Positions 34,013 through 43,528 of a DNA stretch of 64,000 nt are shown here, one piece after another; within the stretch, counting starts at the first letter, position 1; the number at the start of each line of letters is the position of its first letter. The translations under genes and the position numbers were made by a program. The notes beneath the pieces were generated by a model. It was given only the letters and a program-made list of their open reading frames with translations. It did no database searches and had not been told where the DNA came from. Location: contig NZ_JAPWGM010000007.1 in NCBI RefSeq assembly GCF_027213715.1, positions 1-64,000 of the forward strand. Direction: 5' to 3'. The stretch is from Pedobacter punctiformis (lineage in GTDB: Bacteria > Bacteroidota > Bacteroidia > Sphingobacteriales > Sphingobacteriaceae).

Positions 34013-35077
34013 TTGACAACTAGACCGCTATCTGTACCACAAATACAAAAAATATCTGCAGCACTTGCCATTGCCTGGATGGTTCTGTGCGCTGCCGGCC
34101 TGCACTATTTTATTAATTTTTCCTGGCTGATTTCTTTTACAGATAGCTTTACAAGCAATTTTTTACTTGCAATAGCCTGCGTAAGCATTAGTAACATGCT
34201 GGGCTATTATCAGCCTAAAAATGAACGGATTTTATATGTATTGATTGTAACACTGGCCTTATCGCTTGTTATTCTTTTTGCCGCAAAATACATACTGCTT
34301 TACATTTTTGCAGATTATAAAAACTACATTGATTTTTATAATTTCTCATTCTCTTTTCGTGGATTAATTTCGTTTATATGCCTGGGATGGTGTGCCTTAG
34401 CTAATATTTTATGGTACCGGCTGGAGGAGCAATCAGAAATGCAGTCGCGACTTTTAGCTGCTCAAAACCTGGCTAAAGAGGCCGAGTTGAACAAGTTGAG
34501 ACATCAATTGCAACCACACTTTTTATTTAACAGTTTAAATTCTGTATTCGCCCTAACCATGGTTAACCCAAAAGAAGCAGGCGTTATGATTACCAAGCTG
34601 GCTTCTTTTTTAAGAGGTACCCTAAAACGGGATGATGAATTATGGGTATCTGTAGAAGAAGAAATGGAGTATATTCAGCTTTATCTTGACATTGAAAAAG
34701 TAAGATTTAGTCATCGGTTAAATATAGAGGTTAATGTAGATGAAGATACCCTTAAACTTTGCTTGCCTGGTACATTATTACAGCCAATAGTAGAAAATGC
34801 TATAAAATTTGGCCTTTATAATACTTCATCAGGGATTACGATAAAAATTGATGTAACCGTTCAGGAGCAAATTTTGAAAATAAGGGTGCAGAATCCTTTC
34901 GATCCTGAAATGAAAGCTGCAGGAGGAACAGGTTTTGGTTTGACAGCGATAAAAAGAAGATTATATTTGCTTTTTGCAAATACAGATTTACTGCAAACCG
35001 AAACAGAGGCAAATAATTTATATATTACCACTTTAAAAATTCCTCAAAAAAATGATCAGAACAATACTAATAGATGA
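34013..35077 (+). CDS. LytS-type sensor histidine kinase (TTG start)
   Basis: 354 residues. A TAA stop lies two codons upstream in frame and the next ATG (34079) would cut the first membrane helix, so TTG at 34013 is the likely start. Four membrane helices span about 12-135. The catalytic part is the His_kinase/HATPase pair of the LytS group: HQLQPHFLFNSLNS with H169 as the phosphorylated residue, and PIVENAIKFG as the N box. The stop overlaps the regulator gene by 26 bp, so kinase and regulator are co-translated partners. Confidence 0.9.
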   Translation: MTTRPLSVPQIQKISAALAIAWMVLCAAGLHYFINFSWLISFTDSFTSNFLLAIACVSISNMLGYYQPKNERILYVLIVTLALSLVILFAAKYILLYIFADYKNYIDFYNFSFSFRGLISFICLGWCALANILWYRLEEQSEMQSRLLAAQNLAKEAELNKLRHQLQPHFLFNSLNSVFALTMVNPKEAGVMITKLASFLRGTLKRDDELWVSVEEEMEYIQLYLDIEKVRFSHRLNIEVNVDEDTLKLCLPGTLLQPIVENAIKFGLYNTSSGITIKIDVTVQEQILKIRVQNPFDPEMKAAGGTGFGLTAIKRRLYLLFANTDLLQTETEANNLYITTLKIPQKNDQNNTNR

Positions 35078-35786
35078 TGAACCTCTGGCCAGGGATATTG
35101 TAAAACATTATCTTTCTGATTATAATGAAATAGAAATTATTGCCGAATGCAGTGATGGCTTTGATGGTTTAAAGGCAATTGCTCAGCACAAACCTGATCT
35201 GATTTTCCTGGACATTCAAATGCCTAAAATTAGTGGCTTTGAAATGCTTGAACTTGTAGATAGTAAACCAGCAGTTATTTTTACCACCGCTTTTGACGAA
35301 TTTGCAATAAAAGCTTTTGAAGTAAATGCAGTAGATTATTTGCTTAAGCCGATAGATAAAACCCGTTTTGATCAGGCCATGCAAAAATTGCCTTCCAGGT
35401 TAAACCAGTCTGAAAATACCGAAGCTGTTTTGGATGCAGCAGCACTAAGCCCGGCGCAAAATAACCGGGTGGTTGTTAAAAAAGATGGTGTAATTAAAAT
35501 TATTCCTGTAGCTGATATTCATTATCTGGAAGCCGATGACGATTATGTGAAATTAAGCACCGCTGATGGTATCTTTTATAAAAATAAAACAATGTCTTTC
35601 TTTGAACAAACACTTGATGCAGGACAATTTATAAGGATTCACCGTTCTTATATTATCAATCTGGCACAGGTAACTAAAATAGAGCTTAAAGAAAAAGATA
35701 GTTACGTGGTATTGTTAAAATCTGATATCTGGCTACCCGTTAGTAAAACTGGTTATATTAAACTGAAGGCTGCACTTGGTTTATAA
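35052..35786 (+). CDS. LytTR-family response regulator
   Basis: 244 residues. Receiver domain (1-120) with D8-D9, phosphoacceptor D54 (IFLDIQMP) and the DYLLKPI signature. LytTR DNA-binding domain (about 140-244; NRVVVKKDGVIKIIP ... IHYLEADDDYVKL ... FIRIHRSYIINL). Such regulators bind direct-repeat sites and often control envelope or adhesion genes. It probably autoregulates the LiaF-like/DUF4288/kinase operon, but no binding site can be named from sequence. Confidence 0.94.
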   Translation: MIRTILIDDEPLARDIVKHYLSDYNEIEIIAECSDGFDGLKAIAQHKPDLIFLDIQMPKISGFEMLELVDSKPAVIFTTAFDEFAIKAFEVNAVDYLLKPIDKTRFDQAMQKLPSRLNQSENTEAVLDAAALSPAQNNRVVVKKDGVIKIIPVADIHYLEADDDYVKLSTADGIFYKNKTMSFFEQTLDAGQFIRIHRSYIINLAQVTKIELKEKDSYVVLLKSDIWLPVSKTGYIKLKAALGL

Positions 35787-35862
35787 GTACATTAAACAGG
35801 GTAAAAAGCATTAAATTTTATCATTAGAAGTCAGGTTGGGGTGGGAGTTCCGGAATAATTAC

Positions 35863-35870
35863 TACATTTG
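35863..35870 (+). promoter_or_regulatory. Possible upstream promoter box for rpmH
   Basis: TACATTTG matches TAnnTTTG. A GTTGG sequence near 35836 is 24 nt away, wider than usual. It may be the upstream of two tandem promoters for rpmH. Confidence 0.3.
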
Positions 35871-35901
35871 CCTTTCAATAAAAAATAAAAACAAAAGAGA
35901 C

Positions 35902-35932
35902 TTGCATTTATAAACGAATAATTTTATATTTG
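35902..35932 (+). promoter_or_regulatory. Promoter for rpmH
   Basis: TTG (35902-35904) and a perfect TATATTTG (35925-35932), spacer 20 nt, 41 nt before the rpmH ATG. Confidence 0.7.
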
Positions 35933-35973
35933 CACCTCTTAATTTTAAAAATTACAACAGATAATATACAGTC

Positions 35974-36132
35974 ATGAAAAGAACATTCCAACCTTCGCAA
36001 AGAAAGAGAAGAAACAAACACGGCTTCCGCGAAAGAATGGCAACAGCTAACGGCAGACGGGTATTAGCATCACGTCGTGCTAAAGGAAGAAAAAGATTAA
36101 CAGTTTCTGACGAGCGCAAGCACAAAGCATAA
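35974..36132 (+). CDS. rpmH: Ribosomal protein bL34
   Basis: 52 residues, very basic. [20 protein letters not shown] and [18 protein letters not shown] are the bL34 signature, and it is too short for standard ORF cut-offs. It is a structural protein of the large ribosomal subunit. It precedes rnpA, the order conserved across bacteria, and is driven by the promoter just upstream. Confidence 0.98.
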   Translation: MKRTFQPSQRKRRNKHGFRERMATANGRRVLASRRAKGRKRLTVSDERKHKA

Positions 36133-36200
36133 TTTTTGATTGCTTTTCCGGCTTAACCGGAACTGGCAGATCAAATTCTGCAATTATCAATCAAAAAAAC

Positions 36201-36596
36201 ATGTACACATTTCGAAAAGAAGAACGGTTATGCAGCAGAAAACATTTAGATCTGTTGTTTAAAAACGGTTCTTCTTTTTTATTATACCCATTTCGTATTT
36301 CTTATCTTTTTATTGATCAACCTGCCGAAGTTCCGGCCCAGGTGGTTATCAATGTTCCAAAAAAAAGATATAAGCGGGCAGTAGACCGTAATCTGTTAAA
36401 ACGTCGCATCCGTGAAGTTTATCGGTTAAACAAACAAGAAAATTTTTATACCCAATTACCGGAAGATAAAGGATTACTTTTGTTTTCCATTCAGTTTGTT
36501 GGTAAAGAAAAGTATAATTATACCTTTTTAGAGAAAAAATTGCTGGCTACTTTTAAACGGTTTAAAACTTTGATTCAACCAAATGAAGATCGTTAA
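36201..36596 (+). CDS. rnpA: Ribonuclease P protein component
   Basis: 131 residues. The RNP-motif region [20 protein letters not shown] is the family hallmark. This small basic protein assists the RNase P RNA in 5' processing of tRNA precursors. It lies 68 bp after rpmH and overlaps yidD by 14 bp, giving the conserved order rpmH-rnpA-yidD. Confidence 0.96.
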   Translation: MYTFRKEERLCSRKHLDLLFKNGSSFLLYPFRISYLFIDQPAEVPAQVVINVPKKRYKRAVDRNLLKRRIREVYRLNKQENFYTQLPEDKGLLLFSIQFVGKEKYNYTFLEKKLLATFKRFKTLIQPNEDR

Positions 36597-36813
36597 TAAA
36601 ATATTTGGCTGGTTGTTTTTAGGTTTAATCAGGATTTACCAGTATGCAATTTCTCCAATGCTTGGGGCAAATTGCAGGTTTACACCAACCTGTTCTCAAT
36701 ATGGTATGGAAGCAATAAGGAAATACGGACCATTTAAAGGGGGGTGGATGGCACTTAAAAGAATAGGCCGCTGTCATCCCTGGGGGAAGCATGGACACGA
36801 TCCCGTTCCTTAG
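36583..36813 (+). CDS. yidD: Membrane protein insertion efficiency factor YidD
   Basis: 76 residues. [15 protein letters not shown] and [17 protein letters not shown] are the family signature (conserved Cys, Tyr, and C-terminal DPVP). YidD assists the YidC insertase at the inner membrane. It overlaps rnpA by 14 bp, so expression is probably coupled. Confidence 0.95.
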   Translation: MKIVNKIFGWLFLGLIRIYQYAISPMLGANCRFTPTCSQYGMEAIRKYGPFKGGWMALKRIGRCHPWGKHGHDPVP

Positions 36814-36862
36814 TATTTCCGTTAGATGAATGTTTATTATCCTCTTCATTTTACATTTTTAA

Positions 36863-36870
36863 TATCTTTG
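36863..36870 (+). promoter_or_regulatory. -7 promoter box at the tsaB start
   Basis: A perfect TATCTTTG ends 4 nt before the tsaB ATG, so transcription would begin at or next to the start codon. No TTTG box was found. Confidence 0.45.
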
Positions 36871-36874
36871 CCAA

Positions 36875-37561
36875 ATGGCTAAAATACTTCAGATTGAAAC
36901 TGCTACTCAAATTTGCGCTGTCGCACTGTCTGTTGATGGACAAACCATTGCTTTAAAAGAAGAAAGTGGCCAAAACCTTCATGCAGGTAATTTAACCTTG
37001 TTTATTGAAGAAGTAATCACGGCTTCCGGACTGACCTATAAAGATTTAGATGCCGTTGCGGTAAGTAAGGGACCGGGTTCTTACACAGGCCTTCGTATTG
37101 GTGTTTCTACAGCTAAAGGCTTATGTTACGCATTAGATATTCCCTTAATTGCAATAGAAACCCTGAAAATGATGGCTGCCGGTTTTCTTTTTGAAAATTC
37201 TGATTATAAGGGCCTGGTTTGCCCGATGATTGATGCAAGAAGAATGGAAGTATACACTTCGCTGTTTGATGCTGAATTAAAGGTTTTAATGCCTACCTCT
37301 GCAAAGATTATCGATGAAGCCAGTTTCAGTGCAGTACTTAACCAACATCAAATTACTTTTTTAGGAGATGGCGCAGCAAAATGTGCTGAAATACTTGCGC
37401 ATCCAAATTCAGCTTTTAGTGAAATAAATTTCAATTCGGCCGGTTACATGTCGGCACTGTCCTTTAATGCTTTTAAAGCAAATGATTTTGAAGATGTAGC
37501 TTATTTTGAACCCTTTTATCTGAAAGACTTTGTTTTAACTCAACCTAAAAAGAAAGTTTAG
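36875..37561 (+). CDS. tsaB: tRNA threonylcarbamoyladenosine biosynthesis protein TsaB
   Basis: 228 residues with the ASKHA nucleotide-binding fold seen in TsaB/Kae1 proteins: ILQIETATQICAVALS and VSKGPGSYTGLRIGVSTAKG. With TsaD and TsaE it makes the t6A modification at position 37 of ANN-decoding tRNAs. The length is typical. Its stop abuts the stop of the opposite gene with no spacer, and a promoter-like box lies directly upstream of the ATG. Confidence 0.95.
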   Translation: MAKILQIETATQICAVALSVDGQTIALKEESGQNLHAGNLTLFIEEVITASGLTYKDLDAVAVSKGPGSYTGLRIGVSTAKGLCYALDIPLIAIETLKMMAAGFLFENSDYKGLVCPMIDARRMEVYTSLFDAELKVLMPTSAKIIDEASFSAVLNQHQITFLGDGAAKCAEILAHPNSAFSEINFNSAGYMSALSFNAFKANDFEDVAYFEPFYLKDFVLTQPKKKV

Positions 37562-38971
37562 TTACCTTCTGCTGAAAATTGAAAACAGGTTTTTAAAGAA
37601 ACTTCCGCCTTCATTATCATTAATTCCGGGCATGGTATCACTAAATTGCGGGTGATTTACTACGTTTCCAAATTTAATGCCTACACCCATATAAAATGAA
37701 GCGCCATTAGGGCCACTGCCGATATTAGCATCACTGTTTTTTAGTCCATTAAGCTGAGTAGCAGTTGATATTAAGTTATCGGTTCCTAAAAATACCTCAA
37801 AATTTGGTGTTTGATATTTCCCCTGTAAGCCCACCATAAAAATATTGTTAAGGTTATATTGAGGCGTTACACTTGCCGAAAAATCATTATAACTGAAAGT
37901 ATTAACCAAAGCAATATCTCCACCCTGATAAAATAGATTTTTAGAAATCACTAAACCCGGTTTATAAAAGCCGTATACTTTAGAAATGTATAGATCTGCT
38001 TTAGCATTAGTTGGACTGAGAAACTTTTTTGGATTTTCTGAAAGCAGAAATATATCTTTAATTTCCTGGTTAGTATTCGCCTGATTAAAAGCCAGATTAT
38101 CAATAATTTTTGTTGTATTTATTGATGTTCTTTGAGAATTACTCCGCCACCAGATAAAACCAAGGTCTTTAATATTTGCCATTAAAAATAAACCTTTTTT
38201 AGTGGTATAATTGGTGCCGAAACTGAAGGATAAACCCGGATTTTTGAAGTTAGGAAAGAAAGTTTTCTTATTTATTTCATCTGTTTCTCTGAAATTGCTC
38301 GAATAAGTGCCATTTAAACCCAGCGCTAAAGCATTTTCGGTATTATCAATATATAAACTTGAATTATAGATGTTTAATTTGTTGTATAAAATACCACTTA
38401 ATAAACTTGCTTTTATACCAAAAGCGAGTTGTTTATCGTAATTCTCACGATAAGTAAAACTAAACTGGTGATAGGTTTGCTGGTATCCGCTGGTATTGAA
38501 AATATCAGTCAGTAAAGTATTGGCTGGAAATCGAACATAAGAATCAAAAATAGCTAAGGTTTCGTTGGTGTAATCAATATGAGAATCTGATCTGATCTGC
38601 CATGCAAAACCCATTTCCTTTTGGTATTTATATGATTTGAAAAGGCGGAATGTTGCAATATACACGTTGCTGTTTTCATAAAAGTTATTCATCTCGCCCG
38701 TACCAATATCAAGCGATTTAGTGTCATTTATACCTTCCTGAGTATATTTTCTCACTACATATTCTGCAGGGCCTCTGTTGGCTCCGTTTACCCCAAAATA
38801 GGGCAGAAAAAAATTAGAAGAAAATTTTCTGGAAGAATCTAATGTAAAAGACTTTTGTGATGGATTCTCGAAAGCATCAAACATGGTTTTGGTTCCAAAC
38901 AGCGAATATTGCTGAGCGTGTAATTTGTTGACGCTTACTAATAGAATTAATGCAAGTAAAAATTTCTTCAT
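37562..38971 (-). CDS. Outer-membrane beta-barrel-like protein (DUF5723-like)
   Basis: 469 residues with a signal peptide (MKKFLLALILLVSVNKLHAQQ). The mature protein is Tyr/Asn/Phe-rich with alternating beta strands, and carries features I associate with DUF5723 (FDAFENPSQKSF near the N-terminus, long barrel-like repeats after it). Probably an outer-membrane protein of unknown role. The downstream partner is the stop of tsaB; upstream is the 39000 gene on the same strand, 28 bp away, so an operon is possible. DUF5723 assignment is moderately sure. Confidence 0.65.
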   Translation of the reverse strand: MKKFLLALILLVSVNKLHAQQYSLFGTKTMFDAFENPSQKSFTLDSSRKFSSNFFLPYFGVNGANRGPAEYVVRKYTQEGINDTKSLDIGTGEMNNFYENSNVYIATFRLFKSYKYQKEMGFAWQIRSDSHIDYTNETLAIFDSYVRFPANTLLTDIFNTSGYQQTYHQFSFTYRENYDKQLAFGIKASLLSGILYNKLNIYNSSLYIDNTENALALGLNGTYSSNFRETDEINKKTFFPNFKNPGLSFSFGTNYTTKKGLFLMANIKDLGFIWWRSNSQRTSINTTKIIDNLAFNQANTNQEIKDIFLLSENPKKFLSPTNAKADLYISKVYGFYKPGLVISKNLFYQGGDIALVNTFSYNDFSASVTPQYNLNNIFMVGLQGKYQTPNFEVFLGTDNLISTATQLNGLKNSDANIGSGPNGASFYMGVGIKFGNVVNHPQFSDTMPGINDNEGGSFFKNLFSIFSRR

Positions 38972-38999
38972 GTAGACAGAGTTACGGCTTATTTTTTAA

Positions 39000-40571
39000 T
39001 TAACGGTTGCTTAAAGAATCTGGTATTTCTGGTTTTAAATATTTGTTTAAAAGCATGTTAGTGATAAACTTATTTTTATCCGCACTCATTTGATAGTAAA
39101 AAGTATCAAAATCTTTCAATGCGCTATCTGCTCTTAAGTGTTTGTAAAATGGCAATAAAATGTTGTTTCTAAAAATATCTGCTGAATTTTTAGTGTTAAT
39201 GTAATAACTAATGTTCGAAGTATTGGAAATTTGATTTAATGCATCCATATATGGCGGGCTTTGCATTAACAATTTATTGTTTTTATAATGATTAAGAAAC
39301 GACTGTATTGTACTGGCGTTATTGGCTACAATCAAATTGTTATCAATAATAGTATAATAAGGTCTGCCAAATTTTTTAAAGGGTTCACCAAAATAACAGT
39401 ATAAAATGTCTGATGATTTGAAAAGTTTAGTATTCTCATCATAATCAGCACTAACATCCAGTAAAAGTTGTTTTACTTTTTCTCCGTTTGTTAAAGAAAT
39501 GGCACCCAGTTTTTCTGTTGTACTTAATTGAAACACAATAAACTGATTTTTAGCATAAACCGGGAATATTGTATTTAAATCAGTCCTGTATTCGCTTTTT
39601 ATATTTTTAATAATCTTTGCAGTTTTCTCACTTTCGTTTCTTTCCGTCAACCAGTCATTTAATTTCTTAAACCACGTTTTATAATTGTCCGTGGCATATA
39701 AAGCATAGTTTGCAGTGTTGTCAGGAAGTAGGCTAGTGATGGCGATACTCTGCGGAGCTGTATTTTCAAAAAGTTTAAGGTAATTATCTGAAGCTTTTAA
39801 TTCTGTACTACCATTGAAAAGAATTTTCTCTTTACTGAAATTATAATTTAATATCGCATAACTATCCTGCTTGTTAAATAAAGCAATTTCGCCGTTAATA
39901 TTTCCGGCTATTATGTTTTTAAGTAAAAGCGGAGCCTGATTAAAGTTAATGTATATATGAGCAAGTACATTCTTATTAAAACGGTTATTTTCTTTTATGT
40001 ATGCCGTAAATGGATTTTCTGCTAACCTTATTTCTGCATCTTTTACTAGTTTTAAAGAGGTAGAAGCGGTAATAACCTTATTTTCAATACCTATAAAAAT
40101 TGATAAGCTATCGTTTAATTTTAAAGTGAAAATATTAGGTTCATTGGTTTTTGAAATTGCACCGTTAGCCTTTAGCTGGTCGTAAAATTGTTTAACATTT
40201 TTTTCAGGCTGAATTTGGACCGTTAATAAAAAGTTAAGGCTTTTATTCGTATCAGGTAAAACGCTCAGGTAAATCTGCTGATCTTTAATTAAATTGTTAA
40301 AAGCAGGTTTGTTAATGATATTTTCTTTTAAATCGCTTAGTAATTTGGTTTTTTCATCTCCTAAAACCTGTTGAATCAAACTTTGTCCTGAAATTATATC
40401 ATAAAAGCCTTTATCATTTTGAAAGGAGAATATTAGTGCAGCATTATTGGTGGCCGATTGCAGGGCCAGGTCTTTAGCATTATTATCCGTACTTAATTTA
40501 GAGAAATACAGATAGGCCATAAAGGCCACTCCTAAAAATAGTGCGCTTAATAAAATTATTATTTTTTTCAT
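39000..40571 (-). CDS. Membrane-anchored protein of unknown function
   Basis: 523 residues from ATG 40571; a TTG at 40586 is inside a promoter-like TAAATTTG. One N-terminal hydrophobic segment (KKIIILLSALFLGVAFMAYLYF) acts as signal anchor, and the rest is periplasmic, mixed alpha/beta, without catalytic motifs I know. The repeated pattern of FxxxLxxxLxN and AxAxTSLKL recalls DUF3352-type proteins, but this is weak. It is probably co-transcribed with the DUF5723-like gene 28 bp downstream. Confidence 0.6.
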   Translation of the reverse strand: MKKIIILLSALFLGVAFMAYLYFSKLSTDNNAKDLALQSATNNAALIFSFQNDKGFYDIISGQSLIQQVLGDEKTKLLSDLKENIINKPAFNNLIKDQQIYLSVLPDTNKSLNFLLTVQIQPEKNVKQFYDQLKANGAISKTNEPNIFTLKLNDSLSIFIGIENKVITASTSLKLVKDAEIRLAENPFTAYIKENNRFNKNVLAHIYINFNQAPLLLKNIIAGNINGEIALFNKQDSYAILNYNFSKEKILFNGSTELKASDNYLKLFENTAPQSIAITSLLPDNTANYALYATDNYKTWFKKLNDWLTERNESEKTAKIIKNIKSEYRTDLNTIFPVYAKNQFIVFQLSTTEKLGAISLTNGEKVKQLLLDVSADYDENTKLFKSSDILYCYFGEPFKKFGRPYYTIIDNNLIVANNASTIQSFLNHYKNNKLLMQSPPYMDALNQISNTSNISYYINTKNSADIFRNNILLPFYKHLRADSALKDFDTFYYQMSADKNKFITNMLLNKYLKPEIPDSLSNR

Positions 40572-40661
40572 GTGTTTATGCAACAAATTTAATTTATTAC
40601 ATCGATTAGTAAGAAGTTCTTCGTCAATTTATTAATTTAGCGATTGCTTTGAGCAAGTTTT

Positions 40662-41048
40662 ATGAATAAACGAATTATCCTTACCGCTTCTTTTTTTGGT
40701 GCTGTTGCTGTTTTGTTGGGTGCTTTTGGTGCGCATGGTTTAAAAAGTTTAATAGATGCGCCATCGCTGGAAATTTGGCAAAAAGGTGTCGACTATCAGT
40801 TCTACCATACCTTTGCTCTTTTATACCTTTCAACCTTTGCCCGTTACAGAAACAAGCTGATAAATATTGCATATTTCTGTTTTACTTTTGGCATTATATT
40901 ATTCTCCGGTTCTTTATATTTGCTTGCCACCCGTAGCATTTTAAATCTAAGTTTTATTAATTTAATAGGCCCTGTTACCCCAATAGGAGGTTTGTTATTT
41001 GTTTTAGGCTGGATAATGTTGTTTTTTGCGGCAGTAAAGGATAAATAA
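40662..41048 (+). CDS. DUF423 membrane protein
   Basis: 128 residues, four membrane helices. LLGAFGAHGLKSLI and DYQFYHTFALLYL are the DUF423/YgdD signature. Function unknown. Its stop overlaps the priA start (TAATG), so the two are translationally coupled, although no functional link is known. Confidence 0.88.
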   Translation: MNKRIILTASFFGAVAVLLGAFGAHGLKSLIDAPSLEIWQKGVDYQFYHTFALLYLSTFARYRNKLINIAYFCFTFGIILFSGSLYLLATRSILNLSFINLIGPVTPIGGLLFVLGWIMLFFAAVKDK

Positions 41049-43528
41049 TGAATACACCTGATATCGATTTTTTTACAGAAAGAGAAACACTTTTTGTTGA
41101 AGTTATTTTGCCATTATCGCTGGCGAAGAACTATACTTATCGTGTGCCTTTTGATTTAAACAGCCAGATAGAAATAGGAAAAAGGGTAGTTGTTCAGTTT
41201 GGTAAACATCGGATTTATACCGCATTAATTAATGCCATAAGCACTAAACCTCCAACCGCTTACGAAGCCAAATATATTATTGATGTTATTGATGCAGAAC
41301 CTGTAATTACTTCAAACCAGTTAAAGTTTTGGAACTGGATGACACAATATTACATGTGTAATGAAGGTGATGTAATGGCTGCGGCACTTCCGGCAAGCTT
41401 AAAACTGGCCAGTGAAACCATTCTTATTCTTCGCGAAGACTATAATGAGGACGTAACCTTAAATGATAAAGAAGAACTGATTATTTCAGCACTTAAGAAA
41501 CAACAAAAACTTACCGTTAATGATGTATCTAAGCTTTTAGGTCAAAAAACAGTTTATCCAATTATTAATCATTTACTGGATAAAGAATTGATTCTGGTTG
41601 CTGAAGAGGTGGTTCAAAAGTATAAACCGTTGCTAAAATCCTTTATTATACTGAATGATTTTTATACGGAGGAAGAAAATTTAAAGCAACTTTTTGAAAT
41701 TTTAGAACGGGCACCAAAACAACTGGATGCGCTGCTGACTTATATAAAACTTCATAAAGCCGGCATACCCATTTCTAAACAACAGCTTCTCGAAGAAAGT
41801 AACTGTGGTACCGCTGCCTTAAAAGCTTTAACGGATAAAGACATTTTTGTTGTGATGAAAAGGCCGGTAAGCAGGCTTGCGGCCCATGATGAAGAATTTA
41901 GTGTGAATTTTACGTTAAATGATGGCCAGCAAAAAGCTTTAACCAGCATTAATCAATCTTTTGAAGAAAAAGATGTGGTATTGCTTCACGGAGTTACCGC
42001 ATCCGGGAAAACGCAGGTTTACATTAAACTGATTGAGAAAATAATACAGGAAAGTAATGGTCAGGTTTTATTTCTCCTGCCGGAAATTGCCTTAACCACC
42101 CAAATTGTTGAACGGATTAAACGTTATTTTGGAAATGCCATTGGCGTTTATCATTCTAAATTTAACAATAGTGAACGCGTTGAAATTTGGAATAAAGTTA
42201 GAAATGGCGCTTACAGAGTAATTTTGGGAGCTCGTTCGGCCGTTTTTCTGCCTTTCCAGGATTTAAAACTAATTGTTGTAGATGAGGAACACGAACCTTC
42301 TTATAAACAATATGATCCGGCGCCTCGTTATCAGGCCAGAGATGCAGCCATTTACCTTGGGCATCTGCATCAGGCAAAAGTAATTTTAGGTTCGGCTACG
42401 CCTTCGCTTGAAAGTTATTTTAATGCTTTGAACGGGAAATATGGCCTTGTAGAAATGAAAGAACGTTTTGGTGGCGTTCAGCTTCCAAATCAACAGGTAG
42501 TTAGTATTTCCGAAGAAACCAAAAAGAAAAAAATGGTTTCTTATTTTTCAAGCGTATTAATTAAAGATATCGATCAGGCACTTGAAAAAAAGGAACAAAT
42601 CGTTCTTTTTCAAAACCGAAGAGGCTACGCAACGATTCTAATCTGCGCCACCTGCGGATATACTCCAAAATGTGTAAACTGCGATGTAAGCTTAACCTAT
42701 CATAAAAGCAGTGGCAAATTGCACTGTCATTATTGCGGGTATCACCAAAGTAGCGTAAATATATGCCCTGCATGTGGTTCTGTGCATGTAGAACAAAAAG
42801 GTTTCGGTACAGAAAGGATAGAAGAAGAACTTAAACTCCTTTATCCGGATGTAACCATAGCGAGGCTGGATATGGACAGTACGAGAACCAAAAATGGTTT
42901 GCAACAAATTCTCAGCGATTTTCAGGATAAAAAAACTGACATTCTGATTGGTACACAAATGGTTGCAAAAGGTTTGGATTTTGATAATTTGAATCTAATC
43001 GGTGTAATTAATGCAGATACATTACTTGGTTATCCGGATTTTAGAGCCTATGAAAGGAGTTTTCAATTGCTTGCACAGGTTGCGGGCAGGGCGGGCAGAA
43101 GGGCAGATCAGGGAAATGTGTGTATTCAAACTTATGATGCAGAGAATCGCATTATAAAACAGGTTGTCAACAACGATTATGCTGGCATGTACAACGATGA
43201 AATTGCTGAACGCGAACGGTTTTTATATCCTCCGTTTTCCAGAATGATTTTTCTGTACATCAAACATAAAGATGCACATGTGTTGGATTACGCAGCCACC
43301 ACACTAGCCAATACATTAAAAAGTAAATTTGGTAAACGGGTTTTAGGTCCTGAACAGCCTTTGGTAAGCCGGGTCAGAAATCTTTACATCAAGCAAATTA
43401 TCATTAAGGCCGATAAACACACAGCAATCCAAAAAGTAAAAAACGCTTTACGTGAAACTTTAACTGAATTTAATGCAACTAAAGATTTCAAAAGCGTTAT
43501 TACTCAGATTGATGTAGATCCGTATTAG
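41048..43528 (+). CDS. priA: Primosomal protein N' (replication restart helicase)
   Basis: 826 residues. N-terminal DNA-binding domain, then a helicase core with Walker A (GVTASGKTQVYIK), DEEH box (VVDEEHEPSYKQ), and motifs TPSLESYF and QVAGRAGRRADQG. A zinc-binding insert has the cysteine pairs CATC, CVNC, CHYC and CPAC. PriA reloads DnaB at stalled forks through 3'-5' helicase activity. The stop overlaps the stop of the convergent gene by 3 bp. Confidence 0.97.
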   Translation: MNTPDIDFFTERETLFVEVILPLSLAKNYTYRVPFDLNSQIEIGKRVVVQFGKHRIYTALINAISTKPPTAYEAKYIIDVIDAEPVITSNQLKFWNWMTQYYMCNEGDVMAAALPASLKLASETILILREDYNEDVTLNDKEELIISALKKQQKLTVNDVSKLLGQKTVYPIINHLLDKELILVAEEVVQKYKPLLKSFIILNDFYTEEENLKQLFEILERAPKQLDALLTYIKLHKAGIPISKQQLLEESNCGTAALKALTDKDIFVVMKRPVSRLAAHDEEFSVNFTLNDGQQKALTSINQSFEEKDVVLLHGVTASGKTQVYIKLIEKIIQESNGQVLFLLPEIALTTQIVERIKRYFGNAIGVYHSKFNNSERVEIWNKVRNGAYRVILGARSAVFLPFQDLKLIVVDEEHEPSYKQYDPAPRYQARDAAIYLGHLHQAKVILGSATPSLESYFNALNGKYGLVEMKERFGGVQLPNQQVVSISEETKKKKMVSYFSSVLIKDIDQALEKKEQIVLFQNRRGYATILICATCGYTPKCVNCDVSLTYHKSSGKLHCHYCGYHQSSVNICPACGSVHVEQKGFGTERIEEELKLLYPDVTIARLDMDSTRTKNGLQQILSDFQDKKTDILIGTQMVAKGLDFDNLNLIGVINADTLLGYPDFRAYERSFQLLAQVAGRAGRRADQGNVCIQTYDAENRIIKQVVNNDYAGMYNDEIAERERFLYPPFSRMIFLYIKHKDAHVLDYAATTLANTLKSKFGKRVLGPEQPLVSRVRNLYIKQIIIKADKHTAIQKVKNALRETLTEFNATKDFKSVITQIDVDPY

